Below, piece by piece: positions 1 to 12,420 of a stretch of DNA of 64,000 nt. The notes below the pieces were generated by a model, which saw only the letters and a program-made list of their open reading frames with translations, did no database searches and was not told the origin of the DNA. The position numbers and the translations under genes are program-made. Positions within the stretch are counted from its first letter, which is position 1. Every line of letters begins with the position of its first letter. The DNA is taken from NCBI GenBank assembly GCA_035048485.1, contig CM068592.1:34976001-35040000 (forward strand), in the 5' to 3' direction. The stretch is from Pteria penguin. Taxonomy: Eukaryota; Mollusca; Bivalvia; Pterioida; Pteriidae.

Positions 1-735
1 GGAGGAGTAAGTATCCCATGCTGGGATGTCATACTCGCCGTGATGCCATGTAGAGGAGTATCCCATGCTGGGATGTCATACCCGCCGTGATGCCATGTAG
101 AGGAGTAAGTATCCCATGCTGGGATGTCATACCCGCCGTGATGCCATGTAGAGGAGTAAGTATCCCATGCTGGGATGTCATACTCGCCGTGATGCCATGT
201 AGAGGAGTATCCCATGCTGGGATGTCATACCCGCCGTGATGCCATGTAGAGGAGTAACCCATGCTGGGATGTCATACCCGCCGTGATGCCATGTAGAGGA
301 GTAAGTATCCCATGCTGGGATGTCACACCCGCCGTGATGCCATGTAGAGGAGTATCCCATGCTGGGATGTCACACCCGCCGTGATGCCATGTAGAGGAGT
401 ATCCCATGTTGGGATGTCACACCCGCCGTGATGCCATGTAGAGGAGTATCCCATGTTGGAATGTCACACCCGCCGTGATGCCATGTAGAGGAGTATCCTA
501 TGCTGGGATGTCACACCCGCCGTGATGCCATGTAGAGGAGTATCCCATGCTGGGATGTCACACCCGCCGTGATGCTATGTAGAGGAGTAAGTATCCAATG
601 CTGGGATGTCATACCCGCCGTGATGTCATGTAGAGGAGTAAGTATCCCATGCTGAGATGCCACACCCGCCGTGATGCCATGGAAGAGTAAGTATCCCATG
701 CTGGGATGTCACACCCGCCGTGGTGCCATGGAGTA
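1..735. repeat. minisatellite with 47- and 51-bp units, about 15 copies
   Basis: Units read roughly GAGGAGTATCCCATGCTGGG then ATGTCATACCCGCCGTGATG and CCATGTA; some units have an extra AGTA, giving 51 instead of 47 bp. Each unit contains the inverted repeat ATCCCA-tgc-TGGGAT. The array runs off the left edge and decays at its right end near 735. The open frames across it are by-products of the repeat. Confidence 0.95.
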
Positions 736-1440
736 GCTAACATACCGGACTTTTAAATATATATTTCCAATAAAAGCCAACATTCTAGATCTGGAAAACT
801 TGTATCGGCAAAACAGGTCTTTTTTAATGTCGTAGTAGAGATGGTCGTTGAATGTAACACGTTCTTTGACAGAAAAAACCCCCACGAGAATATACATTAT
901 CTAAATGTTTTCGTTGATAGAATTTAATCAAATTTCCATTCATACAACTAGATAGCATCTATCTGACCTTTATTACAATATTGCGGCAATAAAATAAAAT
1001 AGAAAATTGTTATTGCATCTACATCTAACAATCTTTACTAAATATATGTATGAACATGATTCTATGCCGTAAATGGATTTTTGTGTTCTTATTGAAGTTT
1101 AAACATGTGTTTCAAAAAAGGGACTAGTATCGGACACAAGCAGTAACTTGCTCAGTTTGGTGTTTAATTTTCTATTACTTCTATACTTTCTCGGCATATA
1201 CCACATAAAAGTTAGATACGCATTGATCATCTGCTTTATCTACAGGAGAAATATATGTTGGATTTATACCTCTCACTTCCATTAAAACCTTTTCCGATAT
1301 TCTAACGCTTTCATGAATGTTGTGATGACTAGATTACATTGCTTGCACTAACAAAAAGACAATTCACTGTTTTGCTTGTTACATTCTAAACTAATCATGC
1401 TTTATTCATTTTTTTGTTTTGTGACTGTTCAGAGATTTGC
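736..1440. other. AT-rich DNA without recognisable genes
   Basis: I see no conserved protein, RNA gene or repeat in this stretch on either strand. Confidence 0.5.
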
Positions 1441-1935
1441 AAAAACAAAAACAAAAACAAACGAATAAACAACCCCCCCCCCCAAAAAAAAAAAAAAACA
1501 AACAAAAAAAAAAAAAAGAAGAAAATAAATAAATAAAAAAACAAACAAAAAATAACAAAAAAAAAAAAAACAAAAAACAAACAAACAAACAAAAGAACAA
1601 AACAACTCTTAAACATTGAACAGAACTATTAAGGAATATATGATTAAGCATAGGGGAAAAACAAAACTAAACAAAACAAAAAAACAAAAAAAACAAAAAA
1701 AACAAAAAAAAAAAAACAAAAACAAAAACAGAAAAAACCCCAAAAAGATAAATATGAAAAGGAAAGTAACAAGAAACAAAGTATCAAATAAATAAAAGCG
1801 AAGAAAATAGAAATAAAAGCAAAAACAATAAAAAAAAAAAACCAACACCGCTCCTCCCCACCCCACCCCCCCTTTTTCAAAGCAACAAACAACAACAACA
1901 ACAAAATCAAAACCAAAAAGAAAAAAAAAAGAAAC
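1441..1935. repeat. A-rich low-complexity tract
   Basis: Long runs of A broken by single C or G, with short C runs at about 1472-1483 and 1856-1872. The reverse strand reads as long phenylalanine-rich frames, which are compositional artefacts. Confidence 0.9.
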
Positions 1936-2205
1936 CAGAGCATTTTCAAACGCATAAAACAACAGAATAAACAATCACAAAATATTAATATAATTTCTAT
2001 AAACAAACCTATCATAAAAACTGATTGTAATGTCGTATCCCGCATTTTCGGTAGTTTCTATTTTACAAAGCATTATGATTCACGAATAGGGTATTTCTGT
2101 CCTTAACTTTCCATGGAGACTTGATTCCTTGATAAACAAACATTCTACCGAAACCACCCGAATGTCAACTTCCAACCGACTCAGCTATGTCAGGTCGTTC
2201 TCTAA

Positions 2206-2208
<3 letters not shown>

Positions 2209-2262
<54 letters not shown>
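2209..2262. repeat. (AT)n microsatellite
   Basis: An uninterrupted run of about 27 AT dinucleotides. Confidence 0.95.
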
Positions 2263-2266
<4 letters not shown>

Positions 2267-5200
2267 CGGAACGAGTACAACATCTAGTCAGAAAATTGTC
2301 TAAGCAAGTCAATATGTGGCTGTCAAAGATTGAAATTGAATTATACAGTATTTAGACCAAATCAAAATTTAAATCCAGGAATGAAGGACGGCTGATTGAA
2401 CTCTTTCTTTATTCTAAAAATAACTTAATGTGATCATGTTGATATGGTCATTATATTGTAAAAACAGAATCAAGGAGCTACATATATCAATAAGGTATAA
2501 TGTAGGCCCCATGAATCGAACACGCCAACGTTAAGTGAGTTATATTTGTATGCCAACTAGGTGGTTATTGCTTTATGTATAAAACAAAACAAATAAAGGA
2601 AATAGCTTAATCGCATAGGCAAGATAAAAATCAATGTTATTTCAAAATATGGCCTCATATTCCACAAAAGGATGCAACCATTTCCATGATGCATTTATTT
2701 AAATTGCCAATATATTTGATGGATACACTTTGTTAGCATTTGCCTTTTTCGATGCTTGTAAAATGTGACGCAACAAAATTAATCTATAATGCATTAGAAT
2801 GCAATTCCTTATATGAAATGAGAGTATTAAAAGTGCGCTGTTTGAGTTAGATGTTTTCCTTCGCAAATTTCACTTCTAAAGAATTCTGCCGAATATACAA
2901 TATCAGAAGTCAGCTCTGATCCTTCCTCACTCGGAGTGGATACCAAGTAATTCATGACTGATTGTTTTAATGGATGTGTCATTATTTTCGACTGGAACGC
3001 AATTTCGCATAGGAAATACAAGAAGATTTTATGTTATAAACCACATACCCCCTCCTGGCGAGTAGCCCCCCCCCCCCTTTTTCCAAATCCCAATTCTTAA
3101 AAATTTGAGGTCTTAAACGATAAAATTCGCCCATCGATCCTTCCACTCCGCCATTGACTTTTCTTTCTTGACATTTCTATCTTGTTTTACCTTTCGTGCT
3201 CGTACTGTTATTTTGTCAAACAATACAACACTCCTATTCCAGCCAATCTGTGCAATGTCCTCTATATTTGATACAAATATATATATCGACTACTTTTTGC
3301 AAAAGAAGCTATCAAGTTGTGTTTTAAAGGTATAGTGAGTTTAGAGAGCGTAATAAATCATCTGTTCATGCCATTTGCATTTCACCTTTTTGATTACTAC
3401 CGACAAGACAATGCCTCTGTGATCAGAGCTGTTGATGTCTCGGATTTTTCTTCGTCGCCATAGAGATGAAATACACCAAATATGGTAATAATATATCTGT
3501 GGGTTTTTTTTTCCATTCATAAATGATAGAATCAGAATATATACGAGTAGCAATGTGTTTATACACGAACACTGCAGAGAATCAGTAAAGAAAAATATAG
3601 ATATAGAACAACCAAAAGTTATAACTCCGGCAACAATATAGATTCACTTTCCCATCAATGGTGACTGCATGACCTTGAATGTTTTCCTACTCTCCTTCTA
3701 CCTATATATACATGTATGTGCAATACTTTAGGGGGTCGTTTGGTAAGTAAAGATCATTAAATAAAATCGAAACTCAAATGTACGAAACATATAGATACAT
3801 ATTACAAAATACCGAGAATCATAATAATGCAAATCAATCTAATATGAATTAATGACTTCTAGCAAGAAACACATAAAATCGGTTGAATTCAAATTAAAAG
3901 AAACAATTTTATAGGCTAAAAGTAATACATATTCCCCTTTTCCCCATATGCTAGACGGAATGAAGTTTTAACGAAAAAGTAAGGATAAAGGACTTACTTA
4001 TTTCACTTTTGATACAATATTCTGTTACAGTCAAAAATCAAATGATCACTGTTACACGATAATCCTCTTTTTATTCGTAATAATAAGAATAAACTGAAGA
4101 TCGTTCATAATATCGGTCAAAACATATAAATATTGATATTGTATAAATCAAATATCTTTGAAATGTATCCCAAAGAACTGGATCAAAACACATAAATGTG
4201 TACTTACTATAAATCAAAATATATAATTGAAATATGGCTTACTTGAAACGGTTTCCAGTGCAACAATAAGTTGATAGTACCCAGCGATTAAGGTTGTGAA
4301 AATCACTTGAAGTTCTGGCAATATACTTGACTTATCTGGGCTTACAATTCCAATATATTTAATACTTTTCGTCAGGGTTTCGGTAATAAAAGGTTACTTA
4401 AATCATGCTTTTCTAATACATTTAAACCCTAATCACTTGATCAGAGTGCCAAAATAAAATGAAGCATATTGCTCACACTGACATTGTATTCGCACTGAAC
4501 TGTATAAAATAAATCTTTTCAGTGAATTAACTTGACCCGATCGGGTTGTCTCGTGTAAAAGATCCGCCTTCCCAGTCTATGAATGTATCGATTACTTTTG
4601 ACAGATCCAGGGTAATAAAAGAGACCGTAGTGAATATGGTATCTCACTAAAAAGGGGGCATGCATGTTGGCCTTGTGGTCTCATAATGGACTTTTAATAT
4701 AAGAACTAGTGTCCGATCCCGGCTGTCAGAAAGAATTTTATTATATTCTGCCTTTGTATTCGTCAGAAAAGAAAGTGAAAACCGGTACGTTAAGGTACCA
4801 CACTGCTTTTGATGGGGCCGCTCCATAAGTCAAAACTATGAGACTATGCACAATAAAGTTGCCGCCACCATATTGATAAAATAACCCTTGTGCGGATAAA
4901 CAGATTTACTGGTTTACAAAATCGAGGGAGATAATGGAGATTTCGTGTTGAAATGTTGAATCGGGGACTTCTGTCAGTGTGTTCGATACTAAAATGGAAA
5001 GGGGTAATTTTAATCCTGCATCGTGGTATTTTTGTGTATCACAATAGATGACTTTATAAGACAAGAGAAATATAAGTAGATATATTAGAGTTACAACAAC
5101 AACACACATAATGCACTGTTCTGTTATATTACACAAGAATTTCAGGGGGGAGAAGGGGTGGATCCAACAACTGTTGTATTAGGAATACCATTGTTTTATT

Positions 5201-5314
5201 CTTTTAGCGATCCTGAAATCTCTTTACTCTCTACTCCTCCCACCACTACCACCACCACCTTTCACTCCTTTATGGATCAGCCCCTAGGAATTGGGGTTGA
5301 GATTTTAAGGTATT
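2263..5314. other. AT-rich DNA, only weak coding hints
   Basis: Contains a minus-strand frame with a membrane-like segment (listed separately) and a 64-residue minus-strand frame at 2827-3021 whose end reads SDIVYSAEFFRSEI and resembles no protein I know. Nothing else is recognisable. Confidence 0.4.
4906..5136 (-). other. open frame with one membrane segment, possible exon remnant
   Basis: After a possible acceptor (taatataacag) the minus strand reads QCIMCVVVVTLIYLLIFLLS, a clear 18-20 residue hydrophobic helix, followed by YKVIYCDTQKYHDAGLKLPL, then stop after 70-odd codons. A single-pass receptor or channel exon would look like this, but no neighbouring exon was found and T-rich codons produce such segments by chance. 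Confidence 0.2.
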
Positions 5315-5418
5315 TTGTCATGTTCTAATTTTTTAATTTGCTTGCAGTGGTAAATACAAAAATTAGATATTTAAACACCCCCAACCCCCAAGTAAATTAA
5401 AAAATTAGAACATGACAA
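5315..5418. repeat. perfect 25-bp inverted repeat (hairpin, 54-base loop)
   Basis: Arms 5315-5339 and 5394-5418 are exact reverse complements (the left begins TTGTCATGTTCTAATT). Perfect identity in otherwise drifting AT-rich DNA suggests a recent foldback insertion or gene conversion between arms. Confidence 0.85.
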
Positions 5419-6220
5419 TTGTATCGGTAGGCTGTATGTTTTCTGACTGATATCGACTCACAGTATAGTCCTATATCAAATTAAGAGGCGACAGGTAGTA
5501 TCCCCCCTTTACACCCAATTCTTTATCATGATATAACATAAAATTTCTCCAATTTCAGATTCTTGTCTAATTTTATTCTTCTCAGTGTTTTAATTTTTTA
5601 TCCTAAATTCCTGGATTCATCACTGAGAGATCTATGCAATCAATTTAAGAAGACGGTTATTGGTCGACCCTTTCTCGAGGTCCTCAATCACAATTTACAT
5701 TAGTTACATAATACTCCGTGACCTTGAATCTTTTCATCTCAAACTGTCTACATACGCATTTAAATTAACGTCAAATTCGATGGCAATCTCGCAAGAAACA
5801 GATTAGAGTTCTTATTGTGTGAGTGGCTGTTTAATTGATAATGCAATATATCATACAATAATTTCCTGACTTTGTTATTGTAGAATTTTTTGCTCTCTCT
5901 CTTAGTGGTTGATTATTTCAAACTCTTTAGCCATATATTAAACTATTAGAAATAATAAACCTCACCAAGCTTCAAAGCAAATTGTCCTTTACAAATTGAA
6001 CAGACAGATAAAGCATACAGTAATTTCGCCCCCCGTCTCGTAAGCCCCACATGTGTCATGGCCTGCTGGGGCCAGGGGGGATAACCCTTTCCACATTTCG
6101 TTCCATTTTACCTTTACACTTTAACTCTTTCAACAACAACATTATCACTTATTTTTATGAAATTCGCTAGAATTTTTTTTTCACCTTGACTAGGACTTTT
6201 CTTATCACACCTTACTTATT

Positions 6221-6495
6221 AAGCCGGCGTGGCCTAGTGGTATCGCGTCGGACTCCTGATCGGGAGGCCGGGGTTTGAGTCCCGCTCTGGTCATGCCGGT
6301 GTCATGTCTTTCGGATGAGACAGTAAAAACCGAGGCCCCATGTCGTGGTATGCATGGCACGTTAAAGATCCTTCACTGCTTCGGGTGGGTCCGTTGCAAA
6401 GGTCAAAATTTGTGTGCACCGCATCAGGCAGATGCCGTCACCATATACGTGAAATATTCGTGGGGTGACGTAAAACAAAAATCAATCAATTAATC
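6221..6495 (+). mobile_element. complete tRNA-derived SINE with 11-bp target duplication
   Basis: The head has RNA polymerase III box A (TGGCCTAGTGG) and box B (GGTTTGAGTCC) in a tRNA-like fold (Arg-CCU-like loop). The body has GTCTTTCGGATGAGACAG, ACTGCTTCGGGTGGGTCCG and CAGATGCCGTCACCATATAC, and the tail is ATCAATCAAT. Target duplication ACCTTACTTAT flanks it exactly at 6209-6219 and 6496-6506, marking a fairly young insertion. Confidence 0.9.
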
Positions 6496-7107
6496 ACCTT
6501 ACTTATCACACCTTTCTTATCACACCTTTCTGTTGGAAACTCCTGAAGTATCCGCAGAAATGTTCATACGTTTATTTAGCTCTATTTAACACTGTAAACA
6601 TGTCCCAGGTATAATATAAGCACATAGATCATGGATATTCCTTTATAATTATTGAGGTCGTCTTGCACCACTCTGACTACGTTTAGTATCAATATCATAT
6701 TTATGGTATTAGTTTAACGTTCAGCCCATACTCTATACCCGTATTTATTAATACTGGGGTCTGCAAGATGAAAGGGTAATGTCTCTTGCAGAGTTTCATG
6801 ATTTATTGTTTTTAGAATATAGAAAATTTATTCTTAAAGTTGAAATATTTATGAAGAACAAATATGATCGAGGTACAAATGCGCATATTTTGTTGCCAGT
6901 AAATCCATGACGAGCAGGTCGTATTGTCGTTACTTACAGGTCTACGTATTTCAAAACTTCAGTGGCGGATTTATAAGGGAAACACAGAGTATCAGACCCC
7001 CCGTTTTCATGGAAATTTATTATTATTATTAATTTTTATTTTATTTTTTATCTTAAATCATCTCTGGTCTTTTCACATTGATTTCAAATGATAACCCTTC
7101 TTAAAAT

Positions 7108-7400
7108 ACTCCTACTGAATCTGATTTCTTCTGTTCGCCCCTTCTGAATCCGATTTCTTATGTTCGCTCTTTCTGAATCTGATTTCATACGACAGTCCTT
7201 CTGATCAGATTTCTTATGATAACCCTTCTGACCTGATTTCTTATGATGACCATTCTAACCTGATTTCCTATTATGACTCTTCTGACCTGATTTCTTATGA
7301 TGACCCTTCTGAATCGGATTTGTTATGACGGCCCTTCTGACCTGATTTCTTATGGTTGCCCTTCTGATCTGATTTGTTATACTCGCCCCTCTGAATCTTA
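7108..7400. repeat. degenerate tandem repeat, unit about 27-29 bp, about 10 copies
   Basis: Units follow CTTCTGACCTGATTTCTTAT then GATGACCC, with drift towards both ends. The repeat makes a short frame at 7297-7515 look coding; it is not supported otherwise. Confidence 0.85.
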
Positions 7401-9020
7401 CACAGCAGAGTTATTGTCACTCTGGTGTCGAGTTTTTATCCTGACAGACATGTGTTGTAATCAAGAACCTATAGAGGTTCCAATTCGCTTACCATTTGAT
7501 TATACTTGGCTTTGATTGCATATACTTTCATGCATGAAAGATATGTCGTGCACTACCTAACTTGATTTGCTCCTGCATAAACAAAAGACCTGACCATTCA
7601 CTGATATGGAATTCGAACGCAGGACGTTTTCAAACATTCCAGGACGCTGCCGATTAAATAATGATGACTTTTTTGTTGTTCCTTTGTAATTTAACACCCC
7701 ATCTGTATGGTGAAGGCGAGAGTATAGTAATTGAAGGAACCTGAAAATCCGGAGAAAATTATCGAACTATGAGCACAAAGAATTACCTTTCCATTAGCCC
7801 TGATCCTTAGATTTCGAGAGACAGGGTATATGCAACGTAGTGCTTTGTGTCCACTTGCACACCAAGAGGCTATGTATGTTCTACAAATCGACAGTAAAAT
7901 TTTGATTTACTTAAAATCTTTTTAAAACATAGCAATGACAATTACCCATTAGCAGTACCTCTTGCATTGTACTTGACCCCTTTTAAATCAATCAAAAAAC
8001 CTTACCTGGTCGAGCGATATTTCTAGCTTTAAAATACAACTTTCCTTACATCTCTATCATGTCACCAACATCTGAATGTGATTGGGTCAATGCGTACGTA
8101 TATAGTCTTGTTTGTTATTGTTGCATATATTTGAACAAAAGAGGCCAAAATGAGTTACTTCCCTTTGGTTGCAATCCTATCCGGGACATTGGCCGTACTG
8201 TACCGGTCTGTATAATACTTAGAGGTCGATTACACAAACGTATTCCTTGCGCTCAATTAAAACTTTATTAGAAATCTATAATTTAAATCTCTCTCGCCTT
8301 CGATGTTTTTGTTATTTTGGTCTGTATTGAAAGGAAACAACTTTTGCGCTTAATTTGCTGTCAAAATACTGAGTGTTGGGATTACTCGTATATTATGAAG
8401 TGATTGAAATATTTCAATCCACTTAACCATATCGGTACACTTTTGAATCGTGAGGAACTAACTTTACCACGTTTACAACAATTTGTTTCTGTTTTGCAAT
8501 TTTAGAAGGAGTCGCAATATCAACATTATCGTTTCAAAGTGTACTTGTGGTATTTTAGCAAGGAAATTGATACTGGGTGTTACTTAAGCAAACAAGGAAG
8601 TGGGGGTGTCTTTTTGTTGGTAAACAACCATATTGGTGCACCCAAGTTGAACCTAATGGAGATATAACGTCAGGAAACTATATGTGCGTTTCAATAAAAT
8701 CAAATTTTTGCACTTTCTATGGATGATAAAAATATACTCGAATACGTTTTGAATAAAAAACCACGAAGAATAAACGAAAATGTTAAACAAAAATCCAGTT
8801 GTATGAAAAAGAAACTCTGAAAATGAAGTTTCAAACCTTAAACTTCCTTTATGTCGCATTTGTCCATGTCAGGGAAAGTGATATTAGCTTTTATTCCGTT
8901 AAACTGGGAGGGATGTGTTTGATTCTCTTGATATATTATATATAGACGGCTTTTTTGTTTATGCACGGCACAGTAAGTTGTAAGCACGAGATAGTTATGT
9001 CGTTCGCACACTATAAACAA
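7401..9020. other. AT-rich DNA without recognisable genes
   Basis: Nothing identifiable apart from a CACGAGATAGTTATGTCG motif near 8983-9001 that recurs in altered form at 9631-9690. Confidence 0.4.
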
Positions 9021-9023
9021 AAA

Positions 9024-9047
9024 TGAGAGAGAGAGAGAGAGAGAGGT
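9024..9047. repeat. (GA)n microsatellite
   Basis: About 11 GA dinucleotides. Confidence 0.9.
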
Positions 9048-9630
9048 AGAGGCAGAGTTATCGTCTGATAATTTACTTGACTTCTCCTGATTTATATTTC
9101 AGTCTTTATATTGCCTTATTAATTACCGTCTAAGCTCTTAATCTTCATAATTAAAATTTCCTCTGTATACTTCAACACTCTTAAAGGGGGTGGGGGTTAG
9201 GAATGGGAAAATTAAGAAAAATGCCAATGTAAAGCCCGCTTCATTTGTGGAAGGTGAAAACATGGTGTTGGCGTTTGTAAGTTTTGTTAACACGGCAGCT
9301 GCGATACCAACTGAGGACGGTCAGTTGAAGTGAAATTTTAGGACCCAAAATTGTAAAATTGTTTCAGTTTCCGAAAGGGGTCGAGGCTTTGGACCTGTTG
9401 GGGACCTAGGCGGTCCTTAAACCTCTCCTGACTCCATGCCCTCCAACTCCAAAGCCTGGATAAGTCCCTGATTTAAAAAAAATATATATAAAATGTAACT
9501 GAAGCACCAAGGTTCCTAATTTCAATGGGAACTCTTGCTAAATCAGAGATACATTCAGCAAGATCTTTGTTAAAGCAAGAGATCTCATAGCAATTACGTG
9601 AGAGTTGTTTGCTATTGGCGGGTTTAATCA

Positions 9631-9658
9631 TGCACACGACATAACTATGTCGTGTGCA
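9631..9658. repeat. 13-bp perfect palindrome with 2-base spacer
   Basis: TGCACACGACATA, spacer AC, then its exact reverse complement. CACGAGATA follows at about 9676 and CACGAGATAGTTATGTCG occurs at about 8983, so this belongs to a dispersed CACGA/TATGTCGTG motif family. Confidence 0.75.
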
Positions 9659-9714
9659 CGACTTCGTAAATCATGAGCACGAGATAATTTTTTCCACATG
9701 TCCCTTCTATATTT

Positions 9715-9776
9715 TCAAAAAAAAAAAAAGAAAAAAAAAAAGAAAGAAAAGAAAAGAAAAAGAAGGAATAATACAA

Positions 9777-9809
<33 letters not shown>

Positions 9810-9935
9810 AAAAAACCCGGATAAGGGCGAGCCAACGGTAGGCTCCGAGTTAGAATCGCTGCCAATGAGCGGTGAGGTCCCTATAGACATATCATGTTCG
9901 CAAGATCCTTCGTGTAATGATGTTTTTTTTTTTTT

Positions 9936-9972
<37 letters not shown>
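9715..9972. repeat. A-rich and T-rich simple tracts
   Basis: Poly-A with a C run at about 9777-9786, then a long T run at about 9922-9972. The lysine- and phenylalanine-rich frames here are compositional. Confidence 0.85.
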
Positions 9973-9973
<1 letters not shown>

Positions 9974-10075
9974 TTAAAGACTTCACTCTTACAAGTTATA
10001 AATAAATCGGTCTAAAATCATTAACAGTAACTATCCCATGATAATTTTACGCCGTGCATCAAAACTAGATTATTT

Positions 10076-10257
10076 ATGTAGTATATTTAGACCGTACTAA
10101 AAAAAAGGTTGTTCCAATGACGTACATATATTACGGCATGCTTAGCAGACACCGGAATTGAAGTTATGATCTTATCAGTACTTTTTACTTTGTTTTTGGG
10201 GTTGTCTCCGTGGCGTGACGTTAGGCGAAGCCGTCGTACGGTCTAAATATACTACAT
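10076..10257. repeat. inverted repeat with perfect 22-bp arms
   Basis: Arms 10076-10097 (ATGTAGTATATTTAGACCGT...) and 10236-10257 are exact reverse complements, 138 bases apart. A weaker match continues outward (GTGCAT near 10055, ATGCAC near 10280). It looks like a small non-autonomous inverted-repeat transposon. Confidence 0.7.
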
Positions 10258-11256
10258 ACATTTGTGTATATCACATATGCACCTACATGGACGTCCGCTG
10301 GTGTCGAGGATGTGATATCCCCACCTCGGAACCGAGCCACGTGCAGCCAATTTTAGATTATTTAAATGTTTGAAATACGTAAACATTGCATGACCCAAGT
10401 ATTTTATTTTGGTAACCATCACTGCAATTAAATGTATATATCTAACTTAAGCTTATGTTGTGTACAAAAAATAAAATTATTTAGTCTTCCGTGTTAAAAA
10501 CGCATATACCAGGGTCTTTATTTAGCTTTTAGATTTAAATTCAGCCCCATGTAATTACTCTTTACACGAAATAGGAGCGGTAGAAGGAAGCCGATTGGAA
10601 AAGTGCATTCAATTTAGTAACATAATATGTTTAAAAATACAGCTATATATCAAAGTGTAAAATACTGATAAGATCCGTTGACTTCACAATTTAAGTAGAT
10701 ATAATATTTCTTTTGAAAAAGAAATGTTTTCGTATCCATACGTTGCCATTTATTGATTGTTTTTTATTTAAGTATTCAATGTCATGATGTCTTATCTCGA
10801 TGTAAAATTTATATTTCTGGCCATTTTGTTGTTAAGAAAATAATGTTTCATTCACAGAGAAAGAGAGAGAGAGAAAAAAAAAATAACAACGACATACCCC
10901 TCCAAATCACACTAAGAAACAAGAACTTCAAATGGGTCTATATCGCTCATCGTGATCACGCGATAAACTTAAAACTTTCTGAATGTTCTTTAGAAAGAAA
11001 TAAACCACATTACTCCCAAGACACCTTTATACATGTACATCTAGTATTTCACACTAAATGTCTATAGATTTATATTTTCTCTTTGCTAAGCCGTGGACAA
11101 TGCCCTGGAGAGATCCAACCAAAATAGCATGTATACTTGTAATGAACATTGAGTACTTCTTCATGTCAAGTCTTATAAAAATCCTTCCATTTGTTCTGAA
11201 GAAGAAGTCCAGCGTACCGTTATGCATTTTAAGGGAAACAAACTTGTACATTCAGT

Positions 11257-11345
11257 TTGTAGATCTATGCAGCCCCTCTGAAGAAGTTTGTCAAAGGAGG
11301 GTACCCTCTTTGGTAAATGTCACCCCGCTCTGGATCCATGCATAA
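11257..11345. repeat. dispersed repeat, copy 1
   Basis: A block with GTAGATCTATGCAGCCC, GAAGAAGTTTGTCAAAGGAG and GTACCCTCTTTGGTAAATGTC recurs at 11795-11875 in diverged form, where it forms the distal end of a reverse-oriented SINE. Confidence 0.5.
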
Positions 11346-11814
11346 ACGAATCTGGTCAAAATACAACATCACTTGTAGGAGACATTGGGTACAAGCTTTT
11401 TATAAGGTGATTTGTCTCCCCATGATAGGAAATCTCTCATTTTGTGCATATCACGGCGAAGTATATAAAAGTGACTAAGAACTGACTGACTTTATCCCAA
11501 CATGGTCAATTTACCATACCAAAGTAAATCGCAGAAGTTTTATACCATACCGCGGATTACCTTAATGATCAAGGACAGATGACTCATCTTATTGACTTAG
11601 CCCAAAGGCAACCTATCATGAGAAAATCAAAGCTACCTATCATAAGAAAATCAAAGACATTACCTGAAATATAATGACTGCATGAAGAATTAAGTCCGGA
11701 AAGATATAAAAAGCGTCTATCATTGATTTCTGAATGGAACGAAAAACACTAGTTATTAAGACAGCCTCTTGATCACTCCGATACGTTCAGTTTCTTGATC
11801 TATGTAGTCGGTAT

Positions 11815-12062
11815 TAAAAGGCTTGTCGAAGGAGTGTACCCTGTTTGGTACATGTCATTCCGTCCTGAATCCACCCTTTGACGGATATATATAATGAGGG
11901 CATCTGCACTAATCCAAAGCCGTGAAGGATCATTTATATACCACAGGTCCTTTTTCTGTCTCGTCCGAAAGACAGGACACCGGTGTTCCCATGGAGGGAG
12001 TCGAACTCGGGACCTCTGAGTCACGAGCCGAGCGCCTTATCGCCTGACTTCCATCGGCTCTA
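11815..12062 (-). mobile_element. tRNA-derived SINE, reverse orientation
   Basis: On the minus strand: AGTCAGGCGATAAGGCGCTC, CGAGTTCGACTCC (box B) and CCTGTCTTTCGGACGAGACA, the same body as the other SINEs, then a diverged 3' part. The tRNA head is at the high-coordinate end. Confidence 0.75.
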
Positions 12063-12164
12063 GTTTTACGAGATACAGTACATGTAGTCATAGCGGTCTC
12101 AGCAATTAATGCAGTTGTACTTAAAGGTACAATTTTTGTTTTAACCCAAAATTGTAACAAATCA

Positions 12165-12420
12165 TGACTAATTGATCACTGTTAACGTTACTCCACGATT
12201 ATTTCAAATATATGATGACGGCATCTCCCTGATCCATTGCATAGAAATTTATACCTTTACAACAGACCGTCCCGAGGCAGTAAGTCTATTATGTACCATG
12301 GAATCTCATGTTTTCGCTGTCTCATCCGAAAGACCAAAGGCTGATGTGCCCACGGTGGGAGTCGAATCCCGGACCTCCTCCAATGAGTTACACTGGCTCC
12401 TAGTCAGATGTGGAGGACCT
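12165..12420 (-). mobile_element. tRNA-derived SINE that seeded the adjacent 44-bp array
   Basis: Read on the minus strand the head contains GAGCCAGTGTAACTCATTGG then GGATTCGACTCCC (box B), the body GTCTTTCGGATGAGACAGCG and GATGCCGTCATCATATAT, and it ends near 12165. The 44-bp minisatellite begins inside this head, on its box A side. Confidence 0.8.

Noticed and set aside
29..699. Minus-strand open frames of 60-77 codons with repeated HGITAGMTSQHGI-like peptides
   Set aside because: They are translations of the 47/51-bp minisatellite in shifting frames; no start context or conservation.
1395..2045. Long phenylalanine-rich minus-strand frames
   Set aside because: Produced by A-rich low-complexity DNA read in reverse.
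3341..5136. Remnant of a polycystin-1-like gene (membrane helix at 4906-5136, then a GDEEKSET-like stretch near 3420-3480 in another frame)
   Set aside because: No IWHDN-type motif of the PLAT domain or connecting exon could be found; resemblance is too weak.
6221..6300. Functional tRNA genes at the SINE heads (also 20792, 56206, 29365)
   Set aside because: Each head continues into a shared SINE body and tail with target duplications, and stems are imperfect; they are retroposons.
9645..9986. A 113-codon lysine-rich frame
   Set aside because: Composed of poly-T and poly-A tracts and a palindromic motif; no protein-like segment.
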